16,007 nt of DNA from Candidatus Rifleibacteriota bacterium (lineage in GTDB: Bacteria > Riflebacteria > Ozemobacteria > Ozemobacterales > Ozemobacteraceae). Made by a program: the position numbers and the translations under genes. Below the pieces are notes generated by a model, which saw only the letters and a list, made by a program, of their open reading frames with translations, was not told the origin of the DNA and ran no database searches. Where the stretch lies: NCBI GenBank assembly GCA_029560455.1, contig JAKQKW010000363.1, positions 1 through 16,007 on the forward strand, read 5' to 3'. Of the stretch, positions 6,499 through 15,833 are shown piece by piece. The first letter of the stretch is position 1. Each line of letters opens with the position of its first letter.

Positions 6499-6514
6499 TG
6501 CGGCCCGATATAAT
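6486..6514 (+). promoter_or_regulatory. Promoter of the hybrid histidine kinase gene
   Basis: A perfect -10 box TATAAT lies at 6509-6514. The best -35 at 17-nt spacing is TTGTTT (6486-6491), which is part of the T-tract of the preceding terminator. Transcription would start near 6521, about 50 nt before the ATG at 6573. The kinase ATG has only a weak purine-rich Shine-Dalgarno (GAGAATTGAGAG), suggesting low translation. Confidence 0.6.
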
Positions 6515-6572
6515 GGGCTTATATATGCTTTAAATACAAAATCGAAATGATCGAGAATTGAGAGTTTGAGTC

Positions 6573-9500
6573 ATGCCAGAGAACTGGTTTGCAAGCCAGC
6601 TTGACTATATTTATTTCCTTTACGGCATTGCGTTTTTCATGCTGTCGATTGTGGCATGGCGTTTTTCAGTGTTGTCCGAAGAGGCGCAACTGCACTGGAA
6701 ATCATTTTCACTTTTCGGTTTTCTGCATGGTATAAACGAATGGCTCGACCTCTGGGCAATTTTTGTTGCAGATGATTTCTGGCTGAATTTTGCCCGCAGC
6801 ATGATGCTTGCCTCTTCTTTTCTGGCATTGCTGGAATTTGGCCGACGCAGCCTGACGACCCGGTGTGATTTACACCTGCCGCGCTGGTTTAGCCTCTTAT
6901 TGCTGATGCTGGCCAGCCTTTGCGGATTTTATGGCCTTGATGCCCTTATTACCGGTTGCCGTTATTTTCTGGCATTACCGGGCTCATTGCTGGCGGCATG
7001 GGTTCTTATGTATGAGACGAGACACACTGGCAGCCGGCAACTTATGCTGTCTGTCATTTTTATGGTTTTTTATGGAATTTTTGCTGGCATTCTGGTTTCG
7101 CCCTCAGCTCTCTGGCCATCAAACAGCATTAACTCAGAGGTATTTGAAGCCGTCGCGGGTTTGCCGACAGTCGCTTTTAGAGCCCTTTGCGCCATTTTGA
7201 TAATGACAGGCCTCTGGCTGCATTTTCGCCGCAAAATGCCAGAAAGTGAAGATTCAGCGTCTTTTCGCCGACTGTTACTGCCATCATTGATACTGATGCT
7301 TCTGGTTGTCGGTTGGTGGGTTACCGACTGGCGTGGCAAGGCATACGACCGTGAGTTTCGCCATGAAACTCTAAGAAATGCTGTTGCCATAGCTCAAACA
7401 TTGAATCCTGACCATATTCGCGCCCTGACTTTCACTGCCGAAGACGAAAAAAATCCATCTTTTCTAAGGTTGAGAAGTCAGATGCAGGCTTATAGCCGCT
7501 CAAATTCTGGTCTGAACGGGATTTACACCATTGCAAAAAAAGATTCTGTGCTGGTTTTTGGCCCGGAGAACTACGCAGCTGATGACCCTCTTGCTTCTCC
7601 GGTCGGTACGGTGTATGAAAAGCCGGATCCCAGAATATGGAAGGTTTTTGACGATGGTAAGCCAGCGGTAATCGGTCCCTACACCGACGAGTACGGTACA
7701 TTCATTTCGACATTGGTGCCGGTGCCTGATCAGAAAACCAATGAAGTTCTTATGCTTCTTTGCATTGACGTGCTGGCAGATGAATGGAAAAGTCTGGTGA
7801 TGCAGATTCGTCTGCGGGTCATCAAGACAAACATGCTGCTTTCTTTTGTCGCCCTGCTGAGTTTTTTTCTGCTTCTCTGGCGCGAAACAATTCCACTGAA
7901 ACAATCATTGTGGCTGCTGGCCCACGCAGAAACAATCATTTCTCTGGTTTTTGGTCTTCTGGCGACCCTTTTTATCACCAACCTCATTCAGGAAACTGAA
8001 GCCACAAGAAACCGGCAGGAGTTTCGCTGGATCGCCGACGCAAAGAATCAGCTGGTCAGCGCCTCCTTTAAACAGCTTCGCCGAGATCTTGAGCAGCTTG
8101 CCAACCTTCTGGGCCATGGTAAGATCAGAAAAACTTACGACGAATTTTCCTATTTTGTCAGGCCTCTGGCGAGGTCGCTGTCAGTACAGGCGTGGGCCTG
8201 GGTTCCGAAGCTGCCAGCTTCAGATGTTGCTGTGTTTACTGACGAGATTAAAAGTCAGGGCTTCGAGAACTTTTTCCTGTTTTCTCTCGACCAGAACAGA
8301 AAAAGAGTACCAGTCGCATCTTCCAATGTTTATTTCCCGATTGCTTTCGTTTTTCCTTTCGAGGCTAATCAGCGCTGGCAGGGGTATAATTTATATGGTG
8401 GCCCTGAGTTCAAAAAGCTTATCGACGAGGCCTCGAAGACGGGCCTGGTTTGTTCTGAATTTTTTGGCAGCCGTATCGATACGACAGAGGATGCTAAGCG
8501 CTTAATAGTCATTCAGCCGGTTTTTGATGAAAAAGCGCTGACAGGTTTTGTCTGTGTCGCTTTTTCAGTGCAGGATATCATCAACAGTATCATTCCCGGC
8601 AGCTATGTCGGTAACGAGGGGGTCTTTTTGACCGTTAACGACTGTAGTGCTGATTCATCCAGGGTCCTTGCGGCTTTTCCAGAAGAATCGAGTTTTGGCA
8701 CGGACAGCGCTTTCGTTCACGACAAAAAGATGCATCTGCGTTATCCGATGTTCATTTTCGGTCGCTGTCTGATGCTGAATGTTCACCCGGGCCCAAGTTA
8801 TCTTGCCAGTGGCAGGCTTGAGCGATCAGTCGGGGCTACGGCGGCTGTCGGAGTCGTGATTACCCTTTTATTGACGGTTTTTGTCGGGTTTCTCAGGAGT
8901 CGGCAGTTCGATCTTGAGCTTCTGGTGGCTGAGAGATCACGTGAATTGCGCGAAAGGGAAAATGATCTTTTCATCACACTTAATTCTATTGGTGATGCTG
9001 TTATCGCAACTGATCTCGAAGGCATAATTACCAGAATCAACCCGATTGCACTCAAACTGACCGGCTGGACACTGCATGAAGCCCTGGGAACACATCTCAA
9101 CGATGTTTTTAAGGCTGTCAGTTATAAGTCAGGCAGTCCAGTAAGCTGCCCGGTGCATGAAGTTCTCGAAAAAGGCGAAATTATCGAGCTTGCCAGTGAC
9201 ACCACACTGATTTCAAGAGATGCGACAGCGAGGCAGATTGCCGACAGCGCAGCTCCAATTCGCGATGCCGATGGGGCAATCAAAGGGGTGGTTCTGGTTT
9301 TTCATGATGTGACTGACCAGTATAAAATCAGAGAAGAACTGCGCCGCAGTGAAGAACGGCTCAAAACCCTTGTGGCAAACCTTCCTGGCATTTCATACCG
9401 CTGTCTGAATGACCAGCTCTGGACCATGGAATTTGTCAGTGACGAAGTGCAGAGATTGACCGGTTACCCTGCCGAAGATTTCATCGGCAACGCTGTTCGC

Positions 9501-11783
9501 TCTTTTGTCAGCGTTATTCATGAGGATGACCTGCGCTCCAACGATCAGATTTTACGGAACTGCATTCATAATAGAAAACCCTATGAGATGCAATACCGTG
9601 TTCGGCGCAGTGATGGCAGGTTTATATGGGTTTTTGAACGCGGTCAGGGCGTCTACGATGAAAATGGGCATCTTCTCTGGCTCGATGGTGTCATAATCGA
9701 TATAGACCGGCGTAAGCTTGCCGAAGAAAAAGTGACCGAAACTCTCTCTGAACTTGAAAAAGCGAACGCCGAACTTCAGGAAATCACAAGCAGAGCGCGC
9801 GAACTGGCCGCTCAGGCTGATCAGGCCAACCAGGCCAAAAGCGAATTTCTTGCCAATATGAGCCATGAGATAAGAACTCCGATGAATGGCATAATTGGCA
9901 TGAGCAGTCTGCTTATTGATACAGAGCTTTCGCCAGATCAGAGACAGTATGCCGAGGTCGTGCGCTCCAGTGCTGAAAACCTGCTGGCGCTGATCAATGA
10001 TATTCTCGATTTTTCCAAGATCGAGGCCGGAAAAATGAATCTCGAAGAAATCAACTTTGATTTGCGCACGACTGTCGAAGACGCAATTGAAATGCTCGCA
10101 ATCAAGGCGCATGAAAAGAATCTTGAGCTTGCCTGCCTCATTACCCCCGAGGTGCCATCATTTCTGGTCGGTGATCCTGGCAGGCTGCGACAGATTATTA
10201 TCAATCTTGTCGGTAACGCGGTCAAGTTTACCGAAAAGGGCGAAGTGGTCATAACTGTTGAGAATGAGCATGAGAGCGAGCATGAAGTTGTGCTCAGGTT
10301 TATCATCAAAGATACCGGAATCGGGATTCCAGAAGATAGTCTTGGGCGTCTTTTCAACCTGTTTACCCAGGTGGATGGTTCAACAACCCGCAAGTTCGGT
10401 GGAACCGGCCTTGGACTGGCCATTTCAAAACAGCTTGCCACTTTGCTGGGCGGCAAGATTGGTGTAGAGAGCCGGCTGCATGAAGGATCAAAATTCTGGT
10501 TTACTGCCTGTTTCCGTAAACAGGCTGAAAAAAATCACACAGAAGAACTGCCGGTTGCTGATATCAAGGGAATCCGCATTCTCGTTGTCGACGACCACGC
10601 GGTTAACCGCCTGCTGGTTACCAGTCTGCTGGCTAACTGGGGATGTCGCTACTCAGAGACAGAAGACGGCAGGTCTGCTCTGAGCATGCTCAAACAAGCC
10701 GTAGACAAAGGCGATCCATATCGGATTGCACTTCTTGACATGCTGATGCCGGAAATGGATGGCCGCGAACTGTCAATGCTGATCAAACAGGACTCAAAGG
10801 TCAGTTCGACCCGGCTGATTCTTCTCACTTCGCTCGGTCATCGTGGCGATGCCGCCTGGATCCAGAAGGCCGGTTTCTCTGGCTATCTGACCAAGCCAAT
10901 CAGGCAATCGCAACTGCATGATTGTCTTGCAATGGTAGCCGGGCTCGACACCGGGGCCGTTTCTCAGACTCTTATTACCCGTCATCAGGTGGCTGAGGCC
11001 AATCGCCGCAACGTCAGAATTCTTCTTGTTGAAGATAATTACACTAATCAGGAAGTGGCTCTGGCAATTCTCAAAAAACTGGGTTATAAAGTTGATCTTG
11101 TAAATAATGGTGCGGAAGCGATTGCTGCTCTTGAACAGAAACCGTATCAGCTGGTATTGATGGACTGTCAGATGCCGATGATGGACGGCTTTGACGCGGC
11201 GAGAACGATTCGCAGCGGCGCCACTTCCGTGCTCAACCCTGCTGTTCCGATAATCGCAATGACGGCAAATGCAATGCAGGGCGACAAGGAAAGATGTATT
11301 CAGTCCGGAATGGATGATTATATTGCCAAGCCGGTACAGCCGAAAGATCTGGTAGAGAAACTGTCGCTGTGGCTTTCAAAAGAAAAAACGCAACCGGTTC
11401 AGGTCGCAGAAATAGTGGAGGAGAAAGGTATGGGATATTCAGAACTGGAAGTATTTGGAGAAAAGGAACTGCAGAGCCGGCTTATGAATGATATGGCTCT
11501 GGTAAGGCGCATAGTTAAAGCTTTTTTCAGTGATACCCCATTACACGTAAGCGAGTTGAAGTTGGCTATATCTCAGAAAGACTATGATGATGCAAGGCGA
11601 CTTGCCCATAATATAAAGGGTTCTGCGGCAAATATTTCGGCAAAGGCACTCAACCAGGCTGCTCTTGAACTTGAAAATCTGATCAAGACCGGCAAGAATG
11701 AAGAACTGGATTCTGCGTTTCAGCGTCTCGAGACGCAGTTTGCGGTTTTAACTTCGGCACTGCGCGAAGCCGGCTATTTCTGA
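6573..11783 (+). CDS. Hybrid sensor histidine kinase: 7TM-like/Cache-like/CHASE/PAS-PAS/HisKA/HATPase/REC-REC/HPt
   Basis: A 1736-residue multistep phosphorelay sensor in the cytoplasmic membrane. Residues 1-220 hold about seven hydrophobic helices; another near 234-250 precedes a Cache-like periplasmic segment (about 251-405); helices near 410-428 and 447-468 lead to a CHASE domain (about 485-735; Trp543, GYNLYG at 604-609); a further helix lies at 756-774. Two PAS domains follow (797-915 and 930-1050), then a coiled coil, HisKA with phospho-acceptor His1098 (SHEIRTP), and HATPase_c with Asn1215, DTGIGIP (1247-1253) and GGTGLGL (1276-1282). The first receiver has Asp1340/1341, Asp1389 and Lys1441; the second has Glu1487/Asp1488, Asp1531 and Lys1586. 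The C-terminal HPt has His1679 (AHNIKGSA). All key residues are present, so the relay should be active. The signal and the output regulator are unknown. CHASE domains in other proteins bind small ligands such as cytokinin-like molecules or peptides. Confidence 0.95.
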   Translation: MPENWFASQLDYIYFLYGIAFFMLSIVAWRFSVLSEEAQLHWKSFSLFGFLHGINEWLDLWAIFVADDFWLNFARSMMLASSFLALLEFGRRSLTTRCDLHLPRWFSLLLLMLASLCGFYGLDALITGCRYFLALPGSLLAAWVLMYETRHTGSRQLMLSVIFMVFYGIFAGILVSPSALWPSNSINSEVFEAVAGLPTVAFRALCAILIMTGLWLHFRRKMPESEDSASFRRLLLPSLILMLLVVGWWVTDWRGKAYDREFRHETLRNAVAIAQTLNPDHIRALTFTAEDEKNPSFLRLRSQMQAYSRSNSGLNGIYTIAKKDSVLVFGPENYAADDPLASPVGTVYEKPDPRIWKVFDDGKPAVIGPYTDEYGTFISTLVPVPDQKTNEVLMLLCIDVLADEWKSLVMQIRLRVIKTNMLLSFVALLSFFLLLWRETIPLKQSLWLLAHAETIISLVFGLLATLFITNLIQETEATRNRQEFRWIADAKNQLVSASFKQLRRDLEQLANLLGHGKIRKTYDEFSYFVRPLARSLSVQAWAWVPKLPASDVAVFTDEIKSQGFENFFLFSLDQNRKRVPVASSNVYFPIAFVFPFEANQRWQGYNLYGGPEFKKLIDEASKTGLVCSEFFGSRIDTTEDAKRLIVIQPVFDEKALTGFVCVAFSVQDIINSIIPGSYVGNEGVFLTVNDCSADSSRVLAAFPEESSFGTDSAFVHDKKMHLRYPMFIFGRCLMLNVHPGPSYLASGRLERSVGATAAVGVVITLLLTVFVGFLRSRQFDLELLVAERSRELRERENDLFITLNSIGDAVIATDLEGIITRINPIALKLTGWTLHEALGTHLNDVFKAVSYKSGSPVSCPVHEVLEKGEIIELASDTTLISRDATARQIADSAAPIRDADGAIKGVVLVFHDVTDQYKIREELRRSEERLKTLVANLPGISYRCLNDQLWTMEFVSDEVQRLTGYPAEDFIGNAVRSFVSVIHEDDLRSNDQILRNCIHNRKPYEMQYRVRRSDGRFIWVFERGQGVYDENGHLLWLDGVIIDIDRRKLAEEKVTETLSELEKANAELQEITSRARELAAQADQANQAKSEFLANMSHEIRTPMNGIIGMSSLLIDTELSPDQRQYAEVVRSSAENLLALINDILDFSKIEAGKMNLEEINFDLRTTVEDAIEMLAIKAHEKNLELACLITPEVPSFLVGDPGRLRQIIINLVGNAVKFTEKGEVVITVENEHESEHEVVLRFIIKDTGIGIPEDSLGRLFNLFTQVDGSTTRKFGGTGLGLAISKQLATLLGGKIGVESRLHEGSKFWFTACFRKQAEKNHTEELPVADIKGIRILVVDDHAVNRLLVTSLLANWGCRYSETEDGRSALSMLKQAVDKGDPYRIALLDMLMPEMDGRELSMLIKQDSKVSSTRLILLTSLGHRGDAAWIQKAGFSGYLTKPIRQSQLHDCLAMVAGLDTGAVSQTLITRHQVAEANRRNVRILLVEDNYTNQEVALAILKKLGYKVDLVNNGAEAIAALEQKPYQLVLMDCQMPMMDGFDAARTIRSGATSVLNPAVPIIAMTANAMQGDKERCIQSGMDDYIAKPVQPKDLVEKLSLWLSKEKTQPVQVAEIVEEKGMGYSELEVFGEKELQSRLMNDMALVRRIVKAFFSDTPLHVSELKLAISQKDYDDARRLAHNIKGSAANISAKALNQAALELENLIKTGKNEELDSAFQRLETQFAVLTSALREAGYF

Positions 11784-11784
11784 T

Positions 11785-12627
11785 TCAACGGCTGCTGGCG
11801 AACCTGAAAAACTGGTCATCTAAAGCTCTTGCAAATGGCATTACATAGTGCGGCTTTTTTGTGCCCTGCATTTGTCTGATAATGTTGAATCCGGCGCCTG
11901 AAAATACCGAATTGGCCTTTTCAATGAGCCAGCCCGCCGGCCAAAGATTGAAGTGAATGGCTGTCGGTGGGCAGACGGCTGGTCTGTTGCCAGAAGATAC
12001 CACGACAAAATGGGGTGCAGAACCCCTGATCTCACTGGTTTCTATCGCATAACGGCAGAGCTCTTCGACTTCGTTATCAGGGCCCGAATGTAGAATCAGT
12101 GAAAATTCTGCAGGCAATTGCCGGGCAATGTGCTCAACCATACGGGCAGGCGGGTCAATAAGCTCGACTTTACTGATTTTGCCGCATAATTGCCGATTGA
12201 AGTCCCGGTGTTCAGGCTTGAGCTTTTCGAGCTCAAAAATACTGCTTATCGTGGGCAACTTCAGCTGATCGGTCCGTTGCAGATATTTTTCGAGCTGTAG
12301 AATCCGGGCAAGGTAGACGCATTCGATCGCACCAAGTTCAGGCATCTCACAAAGCTCGCCGAATATCCCTCCGGGAAAAGCATCGATGATCAGTCGGTCA
12401 GGTCTTTGCTCAAGCAGTTGTTCTTTTAACCATGCGCGCAGACCATCTTTGTTAACAGCCGACTGTTCAGGCATCAGGCATGTAACACCAGCCGGAAGCA
12501 ACCGGCTGTCGGTGGCGGCCGGGCAGTTGGTCAGCAGCACAGGCTTTTCGCCGGTAGTATGACACCAGGCGACAAAACGGGTGAAGTGCCCGAGGCCACC
12601 GCCAAAGCAGTAATACAGGGTTTTCAT
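11785..12627 (-). CDS. GT-B glycosyltransferase-like protein (MurG/GT28-like)
   Basis: The 280-residue protein opens with a strand and glycine-rich loop, FGGGLGHFTR (Gly9-His14), the acceptor-side signature of MurG-type GT-B enzymes. It closes with VFSGAGFNIIRQMQ and a PFARALDDQFFR segment, matching the nucleotide-sugar site and C-terminal DxxxQ of that fold (SGAG.n...E/Q..., .Pf....dnQ). It is shorter than MurG (about 355 residues), and the middle is divergent, so donor and acceptor cannot be predicted. No membrane segment or signal is visible. It is the last gene of the minus-strand operon and its ATG overlaps the lipoprotein stop as ATGA, with GGGGCAG ahead. Its stop codon faces the kinase stop with a single base between. 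A non-enzymatic GT-like fold is possible. Confidence 0.75.
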   Translation of the reverse strand: MKTLYYCFGGGLGHFTRFVAWCHTTGEKPVLLTNCPAATDSRLLPAGVTCLMPEQSAVNKDGLRAWLKEQLLEQRPDRLIIDAFPGGIFGELCEMPELGAIECVYLARILQLEKYLQRTDQLKLPTISSIFELEKLKPEHRDFNRQLCGKISKVELIDPPARMVEHIARQLPAEFSLILHSGPDNEVEELCRYAIETSEIRGSAPHFVVVSSGNRPAVCPPTAIHFNLWPAGWLIEKANSVFSGAGFNIIRQMQGTKKPHYVMPFARALDDQFFRFASSR

Positions 12628-13352
12628 CTGCCCCGGCGAAGAATCTCTGAAATGATGATGGCGCGGTGAGCGAGGGGAATGTGCTTGAAAAGAATGACTC
12701 CGGGGGCGAGGGAAAACTGGCTGTCTTTGGTAACCAGTATTTCGGCGCCGGCAGCATCTTTTACTTTAAGCTTGCCATTGTCGCTGTAAAACCTGACATT
12801 GCCGATTTCGTTACCGGATTGGTCGCGAATCTCGCCCTTATCAGCCGATTTGATCTTGATTTCGCATGAATTGTTGCCGTCTTCGTTGTCACTGATCTTG
12901 ATCTTGTCGTCGTTGAATTTGATTTTCCAGATCAGTGCTTCTTTTTCATCGACAAGTTTGACGCTGTCGGGTTTGATTTTTACCTCTGCCACCAGCTGCT
13001 TTTCGCCTGCTTCGCCGGCAACTTCCTTGTATTTTACCCGGTCGGCCACTTCGGTTCTGCCTTTAAAAACCGAGGTGGTTCCTTCAAAACTCAGTTCGAT
13101 CTTGTCATGGTCTTTGTAACGCTTGATACTTAGGGCTTCTGAACCGTCGCCGGCCTTGAATTTAAAACGTGCCAGATAACTTTCGCCAGACTCGCCGGCC
13201 GGTCGGGCTGATTCCGGCTGACTGCCCGCAGCAGGTTGTACTGCCGGTGCCGGTGTGGCTGGTGCTTTTTGCTCGCCGCAACCGGCAACAAACAAAGAAA
13301 TGCAGATGCTTAGCATCAGAGTGATGAGACCGGCGATTTTTCTGGTTGTCAT
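12624..13352 (-). CDS. Predicted lipoprotein of unknown function
   Basis: A 242-residue protein with a lipoprotein signal peptide: Arg4-Lys5, a hydrophobic core (6-21), then lipobox Val-Ala-Gly-Cys with Cys25 as the lipidation site. Gly26 rather than Asp follows the cysteine, which in enteric bacteria would favour the outer membrane; whether that rule holds here is unknown. Residues 28-53 are a Pro/Ala-rich linker. The remainder looks beta-rich, with several short strands of alternating lysine (VKIK, WKIKF, KIKIS, EIKIKS) and repeated KDH/DND turns; I recognise no family. The ATG is preceded by AGAGGAA, 11 nt after the GT4 stop, and its end overlaps the next gene by 4 nt. The context implies a role at the envelope in glycan assembly or anchoring, but that is inference. 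Confidence 0.85.
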   Translation of the reverse strand: MTTRKIAGLITLMLSICISLFVAGCGEQKAPATPAPAVQPAAGSQPESARPAGESGESYLARFKFKAGDGSEALSIKRYKDHDKIELSFEGTTSVFKGRTEVADRVKYKEVAGEAGEKQLVAEVKIKPDSVKLVDEKEALIWKIKFNDDKIKISDNEDGNNSCEIKIKSADKGEIRDQSGNEIGNVRFYSDNGKLKVKDAAGAEILVTKDSQFSLAPGVILFKHIPLAHRAIIISEILRRGR

Positions 13353-13363
13353 AAATTCCTCTT

Positions 13364-14485
13364 TTATATTGAATTTATCAGCTGAAGATAAGCTGAAGTT
13401 TCTCTGGCAACGGTAAAGTCATTGTTTATTCTTGTCTGCAGCGCTTTGCCGGCCAGTTGTCGGTTGTCGGCAGACATGAAAACGGCGTTCTGCAGTGCCT
13501 GGCGGCAGCCTTCTGCGTCGCCCGGGTGGAAAGTCAAAGTCTGCGTTTCGGCAGGCAGTACTTCGCTGATACCGCCGGTTCTGGCGGCGATCACCGGCAG
13601 ACCAAGGGCTCCGGCTTCAAGCAGAACATTTGGCATGCCGTCGTAATGAGATGGCAGAGCGATGAAATCACAGGCGAGATAGCGGCAGATCAGCTCGAAT
13701 CTATCGGTGAACGGCATTACACTGGCTTTGAGAGCCTGCTGTTTTTCATTCAGCCAGCTTTGCATTGCCGGTTCCATGTCTCCGACAATGAGAAACTGCA
13801 TGGCGTTTTCGAGCCCGGCGGCAATAACATTTTCGAGAAAGAAGAGGCCGCCTTTTTTGTTTTTGAACTGGCCGATCAGACCGACAACCAGTCTGGTGGC
13901 ACTGCTGTTTTCTGCACGCCATTTTCTGGCGTTGTCGATGTCAAAAGCCTGCGGTTGCCACATATCGAGGTCGATACCATTCGTGATCATTCTGATATTG
14001 GCCTGTGGCCTGAGACTGGCAACGCGCTGCCGCATTTCACTGCTGAGAACACAGACGGCATCGGATGCCGCAATAGCGTCATAAAGTGCGAGTCGGCGCT
14101 GTGGCACAAAAACCCCGAGGTCGAAATCATTGCCGCGAAAGAGAGTTATGGCACGACAGCCAAGCCAGGCTTTGAAAATCGGCAGGGCAATAACCGGCAG
14201 ATTGCCGCCAAAAGCGACGATGTGCGTGTAATCCTGCCGGTTGGCCGGGCTTGTAAGCAGGTTGTACAGGCAGTTAAGGTCATGGGCATGACTTTCACCC
14301 ATCGCGGCCACGATCTCGCGGCCGTTTTGCCTCTCGATGACTCTTGTTTCGGTCGCCGCACACGAGAAAAATACCAGATCGACCAGCATTCCCGCTTTTC
14401 GCAGATTGTGTACAATGCGGTCGCAGGCCTGCGCCATGCCGCCCCGACGGGGCGGGTAATTCTCAGTGAGCCAGAGAATGCGCAT
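13364..14485 (-). CDS. Glycosyltransferase family 4 (group 1)
   Basis: GT-B retaining glycosyltransferases of this family transfer sugars from nucleotide or lipid donors during lipopolysaccharide, capsule or exopolysaccharide synthesis. The 373-residue protein has the N-terminal WLTENYPPRRGGMAQ loop typical of the acceptor domain. The donor-site motif is DGMPNVLLE, where Asp282 stands in for the first Glu of the usual E-x7-E and Glu290 is the second. ALGLPVIAARTGGISEV follows, as in the family. The start is taken as the ATG at 14485, which overlaps the preceding stop as TGATG; the in-frame TTG one codon earlier is a less likely start. No transmembrane helix is seen, so it is probably cytosolic or peripheral. 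Sugar specificity cannot be inferred. Confidence 0.92.
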   Translation of the reverse strand: MRILWLTENYPPRRGGMAQACDRIVHNLRKAGMLVDLVFFSCAATETRVIERQNGREIVAAMGESHAHDLNCLYNLLTSPANRQDYTHIVAFGGNLPVIALPIFKAWLGCRAITLFRGNDFDLGVFVPQRRLALYDAIAASDAVCVLSSEMRQRVASLRPQANIRMITNGIDLDMWQPQAFDIDNARKWRAENSSATRLVVGLIGQFKNKKGGLFFLENVIAAGLENAMQFLIVGDMEPAMQSWLNEKQQALKASVMPFTDRFELICRYLACDFIALPSHYDGMPNVLLEAGALGLPVIAARTGGISEVLPAETQTLTFHPGDAEGCRQALQNAVFMSADNRQLAGKALQTRINNDFTVARETSAYLQLINSI

Positions 14486-14877
14486 CAACTGTCAAATCCG
14501 TCTGCTTCGGCATTCGGATCATCGTCAAAATCATCAGCTGATTCACTGTCGAAAACCCTGACTTCATGCCCGTCAAAACTGGTGTTTGCATTTGCCTGGC
14601 CGATATACCAGGGGCGATAATGCGAACCGGAGTAAAAACTGCGGCGGTAGCCATAAGACCAGCCCGGATCGAAAAGATCGTCTTCATAATCACTGCCACG
14701 GTTAGGCTTCTGCAGTTCTTTACCCAGGCAGTCGAGGCAGGCCGGTTCGTTTTTGCCGGGTCTGATGCGCAGATGTTCGTCACAGAAAGGTTTGCCGCAG
14801 AGCGTGCACTGGCGGCGCGCCGGGTGGTCACAGGGGCGCAGAAAGAAGAACCCTCTTTTCATGCTGCAGTTTTCCAT
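14485..14877 (-). CDS. Small zinc-finger protein with acidic tail
   Basis: A 130-residue protein with eight potential metal ligands near the N-terminus: Cys16, His18, Cys24, Cys27, Cys32, His35, Cys47 and Cys50 (CDHP, CTLCGKPFCDEH, CLDC). This resembles B-box or AN1-like treble-clef zinc fingers that bind two zinc ions; the exact family is not certain. The middle is rich in Tyr, Gly, Arg and Trp (about 70-92), and the last 25 residues are strongly acidic (Asp/Glu/Ser). No membrane helix is predicted. The ATG follows the upstream stop by one base and has AGGAG inside the end of that gene; its own stop overlaps the GT4 start. The tight coupling suggests a partner or regulator of the neighbouring membrane protein or glycosyltransferase, but no function is known. 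Confidence 0.8.
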   Translation of the reverse strand: MENCSMKRGFFFLRPCDHPARRQCTLCGKPFCDEHLRIRPGKNEPACLDCLGKELQKPNRGSDYEDDLFDPGWSYGYRRSFYSGSHYRPWYIGQANANTSFDGHEVRVFDSESADDFDDDPNAEADGFDS

Positions 14878-14878
14878 C

Positions 14879-15775
14879 TCAGGCTCCTTTCGCTTTCGCC
14901 GGTGCGGCGTTCATAAGAATTTTACCAACCAGATTCAGGCATACCGCCGGTTCCATTAATGAGTCTTCGCTGGTTGAAATTTGATAAACCGTCATGCCAA
15001 CCGCTTTGCGCCGGTTTTTATCTTTGACTTTCAGCCTGTCGCAGAGATTGGTGAGCGACCCGGTCTTTTCGAGGTCATAGGTTTTGTTTTTCATGGCCAG
15101 CGAGGCGCTTATCTTGCTTTTGATCTTGATTTTCGTCTTGAACTTGGTCTTGCCGGAGCGGCTCGAATAGGTTTTTTTGCGCTGCCGGATCTTGTCGTCG
15201 ACAGTTATTTTAAGGGTCGAGCCATCGACAAGTGGGGCAATACAGCTGAACCAGTAGTCCTTGAAATTATAGGTGCTGAGTTTCGGGTATCTGAACCAGC
15301 CGGGATTGTCGTGTTTCTGGCTGATCATCTTGCTTTTGCAGGTCTTGCCGCGCAGATCAAGCTTGAAAATCATGTTTTTACCAGGCGCCATATCCTGCTG
15401 CAGGGTGTTGAGAAGGGGTACGACAAACATTCGCAGGTTGTTGTGCATGTCCATGCTGCCGAGCAGCCAGCGGGCGATAAATGAGCCGAGTCCGAGCGTC
15501 AAAACCATAAACATGGCAATACCAGCTGAAGATTCGGGTATCACTTCATTGCCAACCATTATGGCAACGACGAAAGACAGAATGAGGCCGCCACAACCAA
15601 TTTTCATCAGCTGATCACGGCCTTTGTCGAGGTCAGAATCAAATGCTGCCAGAGGTTTAAGAAAATTGATGATTGCTGCCGGCGGCTGGTTGCAGGCCCA
15701 GATACCTTTCGAAATGAACTGCCGCTGAGCTGAAGTCAGGGCAAAATATTTGCGCAGGGCTGAAAACAATTTCAT
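14879..15775 (-). CDS. Two-helix membrane protein of unknown function with Lys-rich segment
   Basis: A 298-residue protein with a soluble N-terminal part (1-57), two hydrophobic helices at about 58-76 and 84-106, and a C-terminal domain of roughly 190 residues. Residues 195-232 are very basic, with alternating Lys and hydrophobic or polar residues (KTKFKTKIKIKSK) that would form an amphipathic beta strand. I recognise no family. The start at 15775 is preferred over one 24 codons upstream (15847) because GAGAGGAG lies eight or nine bases ahead of it, and because the longer form would cover the promoter and the neighbouring gene end. It is the first gene of the operon with the zinc-finger protein and GT4. 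A basic cytosolic domain beside a small acidic-tailed protein suggests a possible electrostatic partnership. Confidence 0.82.
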   Translation of the reverse strand: MKLFSALRKYFALTSAQRQFISKGIWACNQPPAAIINFLKPLAAFDSDLDKGRDQLMKIGCGGLILSFVVAIMVGNEVIPESSAGIAMFMVLTLGLGSFIARWLLGSMDMHNNLRMFVVPLLNTLQQDMAPGKNMIFKLDLRGKTCKSKMISQKHDNPGWFRYPKLSTYNFKDYWFSCIAPLVDGSTLKITVDDKIRQRKKTYSSRSGKTKFKTKIKIKSKISASLAMKNKTYDLEKTGSLTNLCDRLKVKDKNRRKAVGMTVYQISTSEDSLMEPAVCLNLVGKILMNAAPAKAKGA

Positions 15776-15802
15776 CGCGGTCTCCTCTCTACTGACCCTC
15801 GC

Positions 15803-15833
15803 AGTATAGCATACACCTATTTTCTGTTCACAA
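15803..15833 (-). promoter_or_regulatory. Extended -10 promoter of the five-gene operon
   Basis: On the minus strand TATACT (15808-15803) is preceded by TGC, giving an extended -10 motif. TTGTGA (15833-15828) lies 19 nt upstream as a possible -35 and includes the stop codon of the preceding glycosyltransferase. Transcription would start near 15797, about 20 nt before the operon's first ATG. Confidence 0.6.

Noticed and set aside
13457..14620. Long plus-strand open frame of 387 codons
   Set aside because: It lies antisense to the GT4 gene, whose product has clear family motifs and coupled start and stop codons. The plus-strand protein has no recognisable motif and no Shine-Dalgarno, and it is a codon-bias shadow.
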